NCBI RefSeq assembly: GCF_024171765.1
Contig: NZ_JAMTCI010000003.1
Location: 124,001-188,000 of the forward strand
Length of the DNA: 64,000 bases
Source of the DNA: Williamsia deligens
GTDB lineage: Bacteria; Actinomycetota; Actinomycetes; Mycobacteriales; Mycobacteriaceae
Reading direction: 5' to 3'
Shown here: piece after piece, positions 46,891 to 57,904 of the stretch
Layout of the letters: every line of letters begins with the position of its first letter
How positions within the stretch are numbered: the first letter of the stretch is position 1
Translations under genes and position numbers: made by a program
The notes under the pieces: generated by a model
The model's database searches: none
What the model was told of the DNA's origin: nothing
Seen by the model: only the letters and a program-made list of their open reading frames with translations

Positions 46891-47622
46891 ATGTGGTACT
46901 GGCTCTTCAAGCACGTCCTGCTGGGACCCGTCCTCAAGGTGGTCGGTCGTCCCCGCGTGGAGGGTCTGGAGAACCTGCCGTCGCGCGGTCCGGCGATCCT
47001 CGCCAGCAACCACCTCGCCGTGGTGGACAGCTTCTATCTGCCGATGGCCGTGCCGCGCCGGATCTACTTCCTCGCCAAGAGCGAATACTTCACCGGCACC
47101 GGACTCAAGGGCGGGTTCCAGCGTTGGTTCTTCACCGCCGTCGGACAGATCCCCATCGACCGCAGCGGCGCCGACGCCGCCGAGAACGCCCTGATCTCCG
47201 CACGCCGCAAGCTCGAGGCCGGTGAGCTGATGGGCATGTACCCCGAGGGGACGCGGTCACCGGACGGGCGGTTGTTCAAGGGCAAGACAGGTCTCGCCCG
47301 CATCGCGATGGAGACCGGGGTGCCGGTCATCCCGGTCGCCATGATCAACACCGAGAAGCTCAACCCGCCCGGGACGACCATCCCGCGTCCCACGCAGATC
47401 ACGGTCAGGATCGGCAAGCCCCTCGACTTCTCGCGCTTCGAGGGCATGAAGGGGAACCGTTTCATCGAGCGCGCCGTGACCGACGAGATCATGTACGAGC
47501 TGATGCGGCTCAGCGGCCAGCAGTACGTCGACATCTACGCGGCCAGCCTCAAGAAGAAGGACGGGGCCGGGACCGACGCCGCTCAGCCGTCGACCGACGC
47601 CCGGTCGGAGCCCGCGGCCTGA
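46891..47622 (+). CDS. plsC: 1-acyl-sn-glycerol-3-phosphate acyltransferase
   Basis: The 243-aa membrane-associated enzyme acylates lysophosphatidate to phosphatidate. It has the HX4D motif in ILASNHLAVVDSFYLP (near residues 38-53), the substrate motif MYPEGTRSPDGRLFKGKTG, and VPVIPVAMINTEK. An N-terminal hydrophobic patch would hold it at the membrane. It is the Rv2182c counterpart. The last 40 bp overlap the 3' end of the convergent mannosyltransferase gene, an unusually long antisense overlap for the window. The ATG has only a weak upstream ribosome site. Confidence 0.92.
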   Translation: MWYWLFKHVLLGPVLKVVGRPRVEGLENLPSRGPAILASNHLAVVDSFYLPMAVPRRIYFLAKSEYFTGTGLKGGFQRWFFTAVGQIPIDRSGADAAENALISARRKLEAGELMGMYPEGTRSPDGRLFKGKTGLARIAMETGVPVIPVAMINTEKLNPPGTTIPRPTQITVRIGKPLDFSRFEGMKGNRFIERAVTDEIMYELMRLSGQQYVDIYAASLKKKDGAGTDAAQPSTDARSEPAA

Positions 47623-48929
47623 GCGTCGCCACCCGTCGGGTCGGGTGAGAGGCGGACGCCAACGCCGCCGAGCGCGACCATCGTGATGAGCACCGCCAGC
47701 CCCCACAGGCAGAAGGCGTTGCCCAGCACCGTCTCCGGGACCGACCAGTGGCGTGGGTCGCCGTGGAAGAACTGGAACGGCGCGAGCACCAGGACCACCG
47801 TCCCGCTCGCCGCGAGGACACCCAGCGTGCGGCGGACCGCGGTGCGGTCCGATCGCGACGCGGCCGCGGCGAGCGCGAGGATCGCCGGCACCGCCCACAC
47901 CCAGTGGTGCGCCCAGGACGTCGGAGACACCATGACCGCCCACAACGCGGTGACGCAGACGGACAGGACGTCCCCGCCGAGACGCTGCGCGCGGGAGATC
48001 GCGAACCACGCGAGCGTGGTGAGGACCAGCACCGACGCCGCCCACACCAGTTTCTCGCCACCGCCCTCACCGAGCAGTCGGATCCACATGCCGTTGACGC
48101 TCTGGTTGATCCCGCCGGCGAGGTCACCGATGCGATCGGTGTGGAACACGGTGTGGCTCCAGTAGCGGATCGAGTCCGTGGGGGCCCAGATGAGTGCGAC
48201 GACGGCGGCCACGGCGAACGTCCCCACCGCGCGCGCGACGGCCCGCCCGTCGCGGCGCACCACCAGGTAGAGCACGAACGCCAGCGGGGTCAGCTTGATC
48301 GCGGCCGCCACGCCGATCAGCGTCCCGTGCCACCGCGACCCCCGGGGCCCCAGCACCAGGAGATCCACCGCGACCAGGACCAGCAGCACCACGTTGATCT
48401 GACCGAAGCCCAGTGTCATCCAGTAGGGGTTCGTCCACAGCGCCGCCGTCGCCACCGCCAGGACGAGCCACCGACGGTTCGTCGACGAGCCGATCCGCAG
48501 GCGTCGCAGCACGACGGCGGTGCCGACGACCGTCGCGATCACCGTGATCGTCGCCATGACGGTCCCCGCGACGACCAGCGGCACCACCGTGAACGGCAGG
48601 AACGACAGCGCGGCGAACGGCGGGTAGGTGAAGGGGAGCCAGATGCCGTCGGAGGTGAACGGCATCGACCCCGACGCGTACAGCGAACCGCCGTTGCGCC
48701 ACATCTGGGCACCGAGACGGTAGACGTCGATGTCGATGCGGTCGAGCTCGCCGAACGAGTGCGAGAACGGTGTACCCGTGACGCGGATCAGGGCGGTCAC
48801 CGCGAACGCGACCGCGATCAGGATCGTGGTCACCCGCGACGGCGACCACCGCGCCAGGATCGGGGCGGGCCGGTCACCGTCCGGGGCGCGACGGGGCGCG
48901 TCCGCGGCGCGGGGACGGAGCGTGGACAT
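47583..48929 (-). CDS. polyprenol-phosphomannose-dependent alpha-(1-2)-mannosyltransferase, GT87 (MptC-like)
   Basis: The ~448-aa integral membrane protein of the GT-C fold has 10-12 hydrophobic segments. The conserved acidic residue follows the first helix in FGELDRIDIDVYRLGAQMW. Other blocks are FTYPPFAALSF, WMTLGFGQINVVLLVLVAVD, GVAAAIKLTPLAFVLYLV and NQSVNGMWIRLLG. It matches Rv2181, which adds the alpha-(1-2) mannose branches of lipomannan. The start is either ATG 48929 or ATG 48941, with no decisive ribosome site. It is divergent from the RNase AS gene. The 3' end overlaps plsC by 40 bp. Confidence 0.9.
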   Translation of the reverse strand: MSTLRPRAADAPRRAPDGDRPAPILARWSPSRVTTILIAVAFAVTALIRVTGTPFSHSFGELDRIDIDVYRLGAQMWRNGGSLYASGSMPFTSDGIWLPFTYPPFAALSFLPFTVVPLVVAGTVMATITVIATVVGTAVVLRRLRIGSSTNRRWLVLAVATAALWTNPYWMTLGFGQINVVLLVLVAVDLLVLGPRGSRWHGTLIGVAAAIKLTPLAFVLYLVVRRDGRAVARAVGTFAVAAVVALIWAPTDSIRYWSHTVFHTDRIGDLAGGINQSVNGMWIRLLGEGGGEKLVWAASVLVLTTLAWFAISRAQRLGGDVLSVCVTALWAVMVSPTSWAHHWVWAVPAILALAAAASRSDRTAVRRTLGVLAASGTVVLVLAPFQFFHGDPRHWSVPETVLGNAFCLWGLAVLITMVALGGVGVRLSPDPTGGDAQAAGSDRASVDG

Positions 48930-48961
48930 GACGGCGATCATCCCGCATCCGCGCGGGCGCC

Positions 48962-48967
48962 TACGCT
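48962..48967 (+). promoter_or_regulatory. -10 box for leaderless RNase AS transcript
   Basis: TACGCT lies 6 nt before the GTG at 48974. Confidence 0.5.
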
Positions 48968-48973
48968 CGGCGG

Positions 48974-50873
<1,900 letters not shown>

Positions 50874-50904
50874 CAGCTGACAGCTGCCGGGCCCTCGTCC
50901 CGGG

Positions 50905-52275
50905 TCAGTCGGCCGGGAGGCTGACGATCTGCGCCACGGTCGACACGGCCGCGACAGAGCCGGGTGCCGTGGGCTGCGCGCCCGCGACGGTGACCCCGAG
51001 CCACCACCCCAGCGCGGCGAGCGTGATCGCCAGCACGAGGATCACCGCCGTCATCACCCACCCCCGGCGACGACCGCGTCTGCGCCGACCGATCTCGGCG
51101 TCCGCCGCGGCCAGCAGCGCCGGGCGTGGACGATCGCCGAGGGCACGATCGTCGGGAACGCCGTGGTGGTCCCACGGGTCGTCGTCGAGCTCGTCGTGCA
51201 TCTCGTCGGCGTCGACCCGTCGATCCAGTCGGGTGTGCTGCGCGTCGCCGTCGGCCCCCATCATCCGCGTCGCGCGCCGACGGTCCTCGTCGTGCGCATC
51301 GGCGGGATCGGGATCGGGACGGGCGGTGGCGTCGGGACGGGCGGCGGCCACGCGGCGGGCGAGTGCCGTGGCGCGTTCGGCCGACACGCGGGGTGCCGGG
51401 ACGGTGAACGGCGGCAACCGCAGCCGGCCGGCGACCTCGGTCAGCGCGTCGAGCATGTCGTCGCCGTCGGCGAACCGATCCGCCGGGTCCCGGGCCGTGG
51501 CGGTGAGGACGAGCTCGTCGAAGGCACGTGGCACACCCCGGATCACCCGACTCGGCGGCGGGACGTCGCCGCGCAGTCGTGCGTAGGCCAGTGCCAGCGG
51601 GGTGTCGCCGCGGAAGGGCGTGCTGCCGGTGAGCATCTCGTAGAGCAGGATGCCGAACGAGTAGATGTCGCTGCGGGCGTCGGCGTCGGCGGACTCGACC
51701 TGTTCCGGTGACAGGTAGGCGGCGGTCCCCAGGATGACGCTGTCGCTGGTGATGCCGGCCGCGGCGATCGCGCGCACGAGCCCGAAGTCGACGACCTTGA
51801 CCTCGCCGGCGTCGGAGATGAGGACGTTCTCGGGCTTCACGTCGCGGTGGACGAGACCGTGCGCGTGCGCCGCACCCAGTCCGCCCAGCACCGGCATCCC
51901 CACGGCCGTCGCGGCGTGCGGCGGCATGGGACCCCGCTCGGCGAGGAGCTCGCGCAGGGTGCCGCCCTCGACGAGTTCCATCACGAGGAACGCCCACTCG
52001 CCGTCGACACCCTGGTCGTACACAGGCACCAGCCCGGGGTCCTTCAGCCGGGCCACCGAACGCGCCTCGAACTCCAACCGGGCGAGGAAGCGCGGGTCGG
52101 CGCTGTAGCGGGGATCCATCACCTTCACCGCGACCGGTCGGTCGAGACGGAGGTCGACGCCGAGGTACACCCCGCTCATGCCACCGCGCGCGATCAGCGC
52201 GTCGATGCGGTAGCGGCCGTCGAGCGCAGCGCCGAGGAGGACGTCACGCGCGGTGCTCACCTCGTGCCCCCTCAT
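50905..52275 (-). CDS. pknL: serine/threonine protein kinase PknL
   Basis: The 456-aa transmembrane kinase has an N-terminal Hanks domain (about 18-285): ARGGMSGVYLG, VAVKVMD, catalytic HRDVKPENVL, DFGLVRA, and GTAAYLSPEQ in the activation loop, which includes TSDS phosphosites. A ~110-residue juxtamembrane linker, acidic and Arg/Asp-rich, follows, then one transmembrane helix near 405-427. The external tail is only ~30 residues with no PASTA domain, as in PknL. It is divergent from the Rv2175c-like gene, whose product is the known PknL substrate in M. tuberculosis. The start could also be the GTG at residue 6. Confidence 0.93.
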   Translation of the reverse strand: MRGHEVSTARDVLLGAALDGRYRIDALIARGGMSGVYLGVDLRLDRPVAVKVMDPRYSADPRFLARLEFEARSVARLKDPGLVPVYDQGVDGEWAFLVMELVEGGTLRELLAERGPMPPHAATAVGMPVLGGLGAAHAHGLVHRDVKPENVLISDAGEVKVVDFGLVRAIAAAGITSDSVILGTAAYLSPEQVESADADARSDIYSFGILLYEMLTGSTPFRGDTPLALAYARLRGDVPPPSRVIRGVPRAFDELVLTATARDPADRFADGDDMLDALTEVAGRLRLPPFTVPAPRVSAERATALARRVAAARPDATARPDPDPADAHDEDRRRATRMMGADGDAQHTRLDRRVDADEMHDELDDDPWDHHGVPDDRALGDRPRPALLAAADAEIGRRRRGRRRGWVMTAVILVLAITLAALGWWLGVTVAGAQPTAPGSVAAVSTVAQIVSLPAD

Positions 52276-52376
52276 CTCCTCCGGTGCGTCGGAGACGCAG
52301 CGTGACGCCGACGATCATCGGGCCCAGCCTATCGTCGCCGCTACCGCTCCTCGACGAGCCGCCCGTGAGGGGTGGG

Positions 52377-52382
52377 TATCGT
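52377..52382 (+). promoter_or_regulatory. -10 box for leaderless Rv2175c-like transcript
   Basis: TATCGT lies 6 nt before the GTG at 52389. Confidence 0.5.
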
Positions 52383-52388
52383 ACGGCG

Positions 52389-52754
52389 GTGGTCTCCTTG
52401 CCCCTGACGGACGATGTCCTGCCCGCCGACGAACCCGTGCTCGACCTGTCCGACGTCTCGCGCCGACTCGGCGTGTCGATCGGTCGTACGCGCACCCTCA
52501 TCGCCGACCATCACCTGCTGGCGATCTCGCGCGGCGGCGAGCCGATGGTCCCCGAGGTGTTCTTCGACGACGAGGGCATCGCCAAGCACCTCACCGGACT
52601 CGTCGACGTGCTCCTCGACGGCGGGTTCTCGCGTTACGAGGCGATGGCGTGGTTGTTCACCACCCAGGACGACCTCGGGGAGTACCCGGCCCGGGCGCTG
52701 CACGGACACTCCGCCCGCGAGATGATCAGGCGCGCCCAGGCTCTCGCCTTCTGA
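52389..52754 (+). CDS. Rv2175c-like winged-helix DNA-binding protein, probable PknL substrate
   Basis: The 121-aa protein has a helix-turn-helix segment VLDLSDVSRRLGVSIGRTRTLIADHHLLAISRGG, followed by MVPEVFFDDEGIAKHLTGLVDVLLDGGFSRYEAMAWLFTTQDDLG. This two-part layout is that of Rv2175c. An N-terminal Thr (LPLTDDVLP) could be the phospho-acceptor, since in M. tuberculosis PknL phosphorylates an N-terminal threonine and blocks DNA binding. It is divergent from pknL. The leaderless GTG start is supported by the upstream hexamer. Its DNA target is unknown. Confidence 0.9.
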   Translation: MVSLPLTDDVLPADEPVLDLSDVSRRLGVSIGRTRTLIADHHLLAISRGGEPMVPEVFFDDEGIAKHLTGLVDVLLDGGFSRYEAMAWLFTTQDDLGEYPARALHGHSAREMIRRAQALAF

Positions 52755-52828
52755 GGCGTCGTCGGCGGCACCCGGGGCGGGCGCTCGTCGGCGCGCACAC
52801 CGCGGGTCGGCGGTGCATCATCGTCCTC

Positions 52829-53707
52829 ATGGTGACGGGGGTGGCGCGAGCCATGGTGATCTGTGCGGCGATCGTCGTGGGTCCGACGATGTCGGTGACG
52901 GCCGCGGGGGCGCACACCGCGCCGCCGGTACGCGTCGCAGGCGCGACGTGTCCGGCAGCGGTGGTGATCCCGGCGCGGGGCAGCGGTGATCCCGCGGTCG
53001 CGCCGCAGCGATACGGGCGCTCGACCACCGACGGCCTCGAGGGACCGTTGCTGTCGATGCTGCTGACGGCAACCTACGGCGGTGCCGCGGACATCGCCGC
53101 GGTCCCGGTGGTCAGCACCGGCCCGGGGTATCGCGCCGTCTCCGTGCCCGAGGGCGCGGCCACGCGCGGATTCGGGGCGTCGATCGCCTCGGGGGTGTCG
53201 GCGGTGACCGCGCGGTACGACGCGGTCGCTCGCGCGGGTGGGCCGGGGTGTCGCCCCCGCGCTGTCCTGGTCGGCTACTCGCAGGGTGCCGCGGTGGTGC
53301 GCGAGGCCGCTCGTCGGCTGGCGGCGCGGGCAGTGGTGCGGGCGGTGATGACCTTCGGTGACCCGTTCCAGCTGCCCGGCGCAGACGGTGTCGTCGGTGC
53401 GGGTTCGCGGGGGATCGGCGTGTGGCGCACCGACGCCGGGGCAGCGGTCTCCGGGATCGACACCGTCGGCATCGACTCCTTCTACCGGCTCCCGGGTGTC
53501 ACGCGATGGTCCCTGTGCCACGGGGGCGACCCGGTCTGTGACCTCGGTCCGACCGCCGACCCCACGGGTTCGCCGCACAACACCTATCTGCGGGCGGGGC
53601 TCCGGTATGTCCCCGCCGCCGGCCGACCGGCCACGCGGAGAACGGAACTCGTGGTGGCGGTCGAGACCCTGCGGTCCTTCATCCGCACCGCGGTCGCCGG
53701 ACGCTAG
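52829..53707 (+). CDS. secreted cutinase-family serine hydrolase
   Basis: The 292-aa protein has a signal peptide (1-~32, ending TAAGAHT) and a cutinase/CULP alpha/beta-hydrolase domain. The domain has the early Cys-x-AAVVIPARGSGDP oxyanion region, the nucleophile GYSQGAAVV (Ser near residue 157), and DPVCDLGPTADPTGSPHNTYL carrying the Asp and His. Paired cysteines flank these motifs, as in cutinases. Likely substrates are extracellular or envelope esters. The gene is not at this place in M. tuberculosis. It ends in CTAG, sharing 4 bp with the convergent crtB stop. Confidence 0.9.
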   Translation: MVTGVARAMVICAAIVVGPTMSVTAAGAHTAPPVRVAGATCPAAVVIPARGSGDPAVAPQRYGRSTTDGLEGPLLSMLLTATYGGAADIAAVPVVSTGPGYRAVSVPEGAATRGFGASIASGVSAVTARYDAVARAGGPGCRPRAVLVGYSQGAAVVREAARRLAARAVVRAVMTFGDPFQLPGADGVVGAGSRGIGVWRTDAGAAVSGIDTVGIDSFYRLPGVTRWSLCHGGDPVCDLGPTADPTGSPHNTYLRAGLRYVPAAGRPATRRTELVVAVETLRSFIRTAVAGR

Positions 53708-54750
53708 CCCCCGCGGACCACGGCACCCATCGCGCGGCGGGCCCGCCGCGGGGTCCCGACCGCGACGCGACGACCGAGGATGTGGTGGTCCGCCGCCTCG
53801 ATCTCCTCGAGGATGTCGCGGTACAGCTCGAACGCCGCACGGATCGCGGGTCGGCTGCGACGGTCCAGCAAGGCGATGCCGGGCTCGGCGACGCGATACC
53901 GCGCCCGGGTCACGGCGATGCAGTGCGCCAGCGCCCGTTGCAGCGACGGCGGGCTGATCCCGCTGCGGCGGGCGTCGCGCAGCATCTCCTCGTCGACGCC
54001 GAACGCCGCGAGCTCGTCGGTGGGCAGGTAGATCCGGTCCCGGTCGAGGTCCTCGCCGACGTCGCGGATGAAGTTGGTGAGCTGGAACGCCTCACCGAGC
54101 GCTGCGGCGAGCGGGAGCGCCGCCTCGGGGTCGCTCGAGCCGAGGATCGGGACCATCTGCAGCCCGATCACCGACGCCGATCCGTACATGTAGACGTCGA
54201 GGTCGTCGAAGGTGGCGTAGCGGTCGCGGAACAGCGGGTCGCCGGGGAGGTCCATGCGCATGGACACCATGAACGCCGAGAAGTGGTCCTCGGGGATGTC
54301 GAAGCCGACGATCGTGTCGGCGAGGGCGAGGATCCGGTCGTCGGCGTCGACGGGGAGTCGGGTTCCGGGCGATCGTCGTGCGGACAGCGCACGACGGAGG
54401 CTGTCGTCGAGGGCGTTCACGACGGTGGTCGGGTCGAGCGGATCGGCGTCGGGGGACGACCAGATCGACGTGCCCGGGTCGACGACGCCGTCGGTGACGG
54501 CGGAATCGGGGTCGACGTCGACGACGTCGTCGACGAGGCGCGCGAAGCCGTACAGCGCATAGACGGCCCGTCGACGGTGCTCGGGAAGCAGTCGCGTCCC
54601 GAGGTGGTAGGTGCGCCCGTGCTCCGCGGTGACGCGTTCGGCGACCGCGTACCCGCGTTCCACGCGGACGCGGTCGTCCGGATGCAGGTCGTCGACGACA
54701 TCGACTGCGGTGGGGTCGACAGGGGTGCGGTCGACGGGGGTGGGGGTCAC
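53704..54750 (-). CDS. crtB: phytoene synthase
   Basis: The 348-aa squalene/phytoene synthase condenses two GGPP to phytoene. Its first Asp-rich motif is FARLVDDVVDVD and its second is NFIRDVGEDLDRDRIYLP. Other blocks are HLGTRLLPEHRRRAVYALYGFAR and GSASVIGLQMVPILG. The GTG start overlaps the mptA stop (GTGA), so it is translationally tied to a lipomannan mannosyltransferase. It is the last gene of the idsA-crtI-mptA-crtB run. The first ~30 residues are a Thr/Val/Pro-rich low-complexity extension. Confidence 0.94.
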   Translation of the reverse strand: MTPTPVDRTPVDPTAVDVVDDLHPDDRVRVERGYAVAERVTAEHGRTYHLGTRLLPEHRRRAVYALYGFARLVDDVVDVDPDSAVTDGVVDPGTSIWSSPDADPLDPTTVVNALDDSLRRALSARRSPGTRLPVDADDRILALADTIVGFDIPEDHFSAFMVSMRMDLPGDPLFRDRYATFDDLDVYMYGSASVIGLQMVPILGSSDPEAALPLAAALGEAFQLTNFIRDVGEDLDRDRIYLPTDELAAFGVDEEMLRDARRSGISPPSLQRALAHCIAVTRARYRVAEPGIALLDRRSRPAIRAAFELYRDILEEIEAADHHILGRRVAVGTPRRARRAMGAVVRGG

Positions 54751-56318
54751 GATGAGGCCTCCGTGGGGGTCGGTGCGGGGGCGGTCGGTGCTGGGGTGGT
54801 CGGTGCGGGGGCGGTGCGCAGCAGCGCGACGGCGACCACCGCCGCCGGGACGAGGGCGAGCAGCGCGCTGACCGGCTCGTACAGCAGGATCGAGTCGTCC
54901 GGCTGGAACACCAGGAGCAGATACACGCACGCGGCGGCGACCCCGGCCAGACCGCGACGACCGATCGCCGCGGCACCGGCCACCACCAGCGCCCAGCTGT
55001 AGTACCAGGGGAGCGTCGACGGTTCGAGCAGGAGCACCGCCGTCATCGCGACGGCGACACCCACCACCGCGCGGCGCACGTCGTCGGCGCCGTCGCCGCC
55101 ACCACCCGGGGCGGGGCGACTGCGCCACCACACGACGACCAGCGTCACGGCGAGCACCACGGCGCCGACGAACCGGGTCACGGCGAGCACGCCCGGCAAC
55201 GGCACCGCGGCGAAGGGTGCCGCGACCAGCGTCGCGAGGTGCGCGATCGCCGTCGGGATGGTCAGCCAGTTGATGATGCGGTCGGCGTAGCCGAGACCGG
55301 CCAGCCACCCGAGTCCGTGCCCGACCACGACCGTGAACACGGCGAACACGGCCAGGGTGATCCCGACGATCGCGGCGAGGATCCCGGCCACCGATCGCCG
55401 GGAGATCGGGCCGCGCTCGCGGGCGTGGGCCCACCAGATCCACAGCACGAACGGCACCGCCACACCCGCGGTGATCTTCACCGCGACGGCCAGCGCGAGG
55501 ACCACGGTGCCGGCCACGTGTCGTCGGAGCAGCACGAGCAGCACGCCGGTGACGAGCAGCCCGGCCAGGAGCATCTCGACATGGGGGCCGCCGACCAGGT
55601 GGATCAGCAGCATCGGGTTGAGCACCGCGAGCCACAGGGCGATGCGCGGGTCGCGGCCGAGTGCCGCGGCCAGGCGGGGGACGGCCCAGATGGCGAGCGC
55701 CCATCCCGGCAGCATCACCGCGCGCATGGCGAGGACCCCGGTGATCGGGTTGTCGCCGGTGAGCTCGGTGACCCACCGGGTGACGGTCATGAACAACGGG
55801 CCGTAGGGCGCGGTGGTGGTCGCCCACACCTGTGCCATCGAGTCCAGGAGGGGGCCGGGGGAGGTCGCGGGGCCGTCGACGTAGGGGTTCAGGCCGTCCC
55901 GCAACAACGCCCCCTGGGCGAGATAGGCGTAGACGTCGCGGCTGTAGACGGGTACGGCCAGCAGCAACGGCGCGGTCCACCCCACGGCCGCCCAGCGCAG
56001 GCGGCGGAGCTCGCCTGCCACCGGCCCCGTGCGCGTGATGATGTGGCGTCCCACCGCGACCCAGGCGACGACCAGCGCGGCCACGCCGCCCCAGAACAGC
56101 AGCGACGACACCGACTTGCCGTGGCCGTAGCCGACCCAGGCCATACCGACGTCCTGCAACCAGGTCTGCGCCCGGGGGAGGTCGCCGACGCCCGCGCTGC
56201 CGAGCATGACGCACACGGAACCGACCACGCCGAGCACGATCACCGCGGTCGACGGCAGCGGCCTGTCGCGGGAGGCGGAGACGTCGAGATCCGGACGGGG
56301 ATCGACGTCTGCTGGCAC
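54747..56318 (-). CDS. mptA: alpha-(1-6)-mannopyranosyltransferase A
   Basis: The 523-aa GT-C membrane enzyme elongates the lipomannan backbone with polyprenol-phosphomannose, matching Rv2174. It has about 12-13 transmembrane helices and conserved loops VPVYSRDVYAYLAQGALLRDGLNPY (with the catalytic-type Arg-Asp), TTAPYGPLF, HLVGGPHVEML and LPWYYSWALV. I start it at GTG 56318. A GTG at 56372 is also open and only 11 bp from the crtI stop. The C terminus is a Pro/Ala/Thr tail. Its location inside a carotenoid operon is unusual relative to M. tuberculosis, where its neighbours are Rv2175c and idsA2. Confidence 0.92.
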   Translation of the reverse strand: MPADVDPRPDLDVSASRDRPLPSTAVIVLGVVGSVCVMLGSAGVGDLPRAQTWLQDVGMAWVGYGHGKSVSSLLFWGGVAALVVAWVAVGRHIITRTGPVAGELRRLRWAAVGWTAPLLLAVPVYSRDVYAYLAQGALLRDGLNPYVDGPATSPGPLLDSMAQVWATTTAPYGPLFMTVTRWVTELTGDNPITGVLAMRAVMLPGWALAIWAVPRLAAALGRDPRIALWLAVLNPMLLIHLVGGPHVEMLLAGLLVTGVLLVLLRRHVAGTVVLALAVAVKITAGVAVPFVLWIWWAHARERGPISRRSVAGILAAIVGITLAVFAVFTVVVGHGLGWLAGLGYADRIINWLTIPTAIAHLATLVAAPFAAVPLPGVLAVTRFVGAVVLAVTLVVVWWRSRPAPGGGGDGADDVRRAVVGVAVAMTAVLLLEPSTLPWYYSWALVVAGAAAIGRRGLAGVAAACVYLLLVFQPDDSILLYEPVSALLALVPAAVVAVALLRTAPAPTTPAPTAPAPTPTEASS

Positions 56319-56383
56319 AGCGGCGATCGTATCGCCGCCGGCGATGGTCGCCGCGCGGCGCGGGCGCCCCACGACGACCCGGC

Positions 56384-57904
56384 TCAGCCCGTGATCCGCT
56401 CGGCCGCCAGGCGACCGGACACCAGCACCGGTGGGATCCCGACGCCGGGCACCGTGCTGCTGCCGGCGAGGACCACGTTCTGCGCGTCGCGCCACAGGTT
56501 GGGTGTGCGCAGCGGACCGGTCTGGCCGAGGGTGTGGGCCGCGGCGAAGGGTGTGCCGGCGGACATGCCGTCGGCGGCCCAGGTGCCGGGGTGGTCGATG
56601 CGATGGACCGTGGCCTCGGAGATGCCCTTGTACCCGCGGTCCTCCAACACGCCGAGGTACTCGGCGACGTAGGGGGCGGCGAGCGCATCCCAGGCGAGGT
56701 CGGCGGAGTCGAGGTTGGGGCACGGCGCCAACACCGAGACCGACTCGGCCCCGTCGGTGACGAAGTGGTCCGGGTCGGTGACGGCCGGCCGGTTCATCAG
56801 CAGTGACGGGTCGCTCATCAGCGAACCGCGCCGGGCGGTGAGTTGGCGGAAGGTGTCCGTCCAGGCGGCACCGAAGTCGATGGTGTGGTGCCCACCCGGC
56901 CAGGACGCGGTGATGTGACGGTCGACGGTGATGTGGGCGACGACCGCGCTCGGCGAGTGCCGCACCGACCGTCGGCGGGCGGTGTCGCCGAGGATGCGCC
57001 GGGTGACGGGGGTGTCGGTGGTGACGACGACGGCGTCGCAGGCGATCTCGCCGCCGTCGGTCACCACGGCGACGGCCCGACGGGCGGACCCCTGGCCGGA
57101 GAAACGCACCGAGGTCACGGGTTCGCCGTAGTGGACGCGACCGCCGGCGTCGGTGAGGGCCTGGGCCATCACCGCACCCACCCGCCCCATGCCGCCGATC
57201 GGGTAGTCGACGCCGAGACCGACGTCCATGTGGGCGATCACGGCGTAGATCGCCGGCGCCTGGCTCGGCGGCACCCCGGCGTAGAGCGCCTGGAACGTGA
57301 CCGCGCGCTGCAGTCGCTCGTCGTGGACGAAGCGGTCCACGGCGGCGGTGAGTCGGCGGACGGCGCCCATCGTCAAAAGATCCTTGACGCCCGACCGCAT
57401 CTCCGCGGTGGCGACGTAGTCGAGGATGCCGTCGGTGTTGCGGTCCATGAACCGGTCGAACTCGACCTCGTAGAGGCGCCGCAGCCACGCGTCGTACCTG
57501 CGGTACCCGTCGGCGGACTCGGCCCCGAACGTGGCCGCGATGCCCTCCACCCGGTCCTCGAAGTCGCGGCGGACGGCGAACTCGACGCCGTCGGCGTAGC
57601 GCATGTGGTAGGTCGGGTCGAGCGGACGCAGGTCCAGACGACGCAGCGCCTCGTCGGCGTCGACGCCGACGGCGGTCATCGGACGCACGATCAGACCCGG
57701 CATGGTCAGGACCGACGCACCGGTGTCGAACGGGATCCCGTCGATGACCTCGGTCCGCACGCGACCACCGGGCGACGCCGCCGACTCCACGACGGTCACC
57801 TCGTGCCCGGCTCCGCGGAGGTGCAGGGCCGCCGCGAGGCCCGACAGCCCGGCGCCGACGACCACGACGTGGCCGACGGGACCGGGGACGCGACGAGGAC
57901 TCAT
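56384..57904 (-). CDS. crtI: phytoene desaturase
   Basis: The 506-aa FAD enzyme introduces double bonds into phytoene, probably to lycopene. The dinucleotide motif is VVVGAGLSGLAAALHLRGAGHEVTVVE. Other blocks are PGGRVRTEVIDGIPFDTGASVLTMP, FQALYAGVPPSQAPAIYAVI, and the C-terminal VLAGSSTVPGVGIPPVLVSGRLAAERI. The ATG overlaps the idsA stop (ATGA). The length and end motif agree with bacterial CrtI rather than with CrtO or CrtN. The number of desaturation steps cannot be told from sequence. Confidence 0.94.
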   Translation of the reverse strand: MSPRRVPGPVGHVVVVGAGLSGLAAALHLRGAGHEVTVVESAASPGGRVRTEVIDGIPFDTGASVLTMPGLIVRPMTAVGVDADEALRRLDLRPLDPTYHMRYADGVEFAVRRDFEDRVEGIAATFGAESADGYRRYDAWLRRLYEVEFDRFMDRNTDGILDYVATAEMRSGVKDLLTMGAVRRLTAAVDRFVHDERLQRAVTFQALYAGVPPSQAPAIYAVIAHMDVGLGVDYPIGGMGRVGAVMAQALTDAGGRVHYGEPVTSVRFSGQGSARRAVAVVTDGGEIACDAVVVTTDTPVTRRILGDTARRRSVRHSPSAVVAHITVDRHITASWPGGHHTIDFGAAWTDTFRQLTARRGSLMSDPSLLMNRPAVTDPDHFVTDGAESVSVLAPCPNLDSADLAWDALAAPYVAEYLGVLEDRGYKGISEATVHRIDHPGTWAADGMSAGTPFAAAHTLGQTGPLRTPNLWRDAQNVVLAGSSTVPGVGIPPVLVSGRLAAERITG

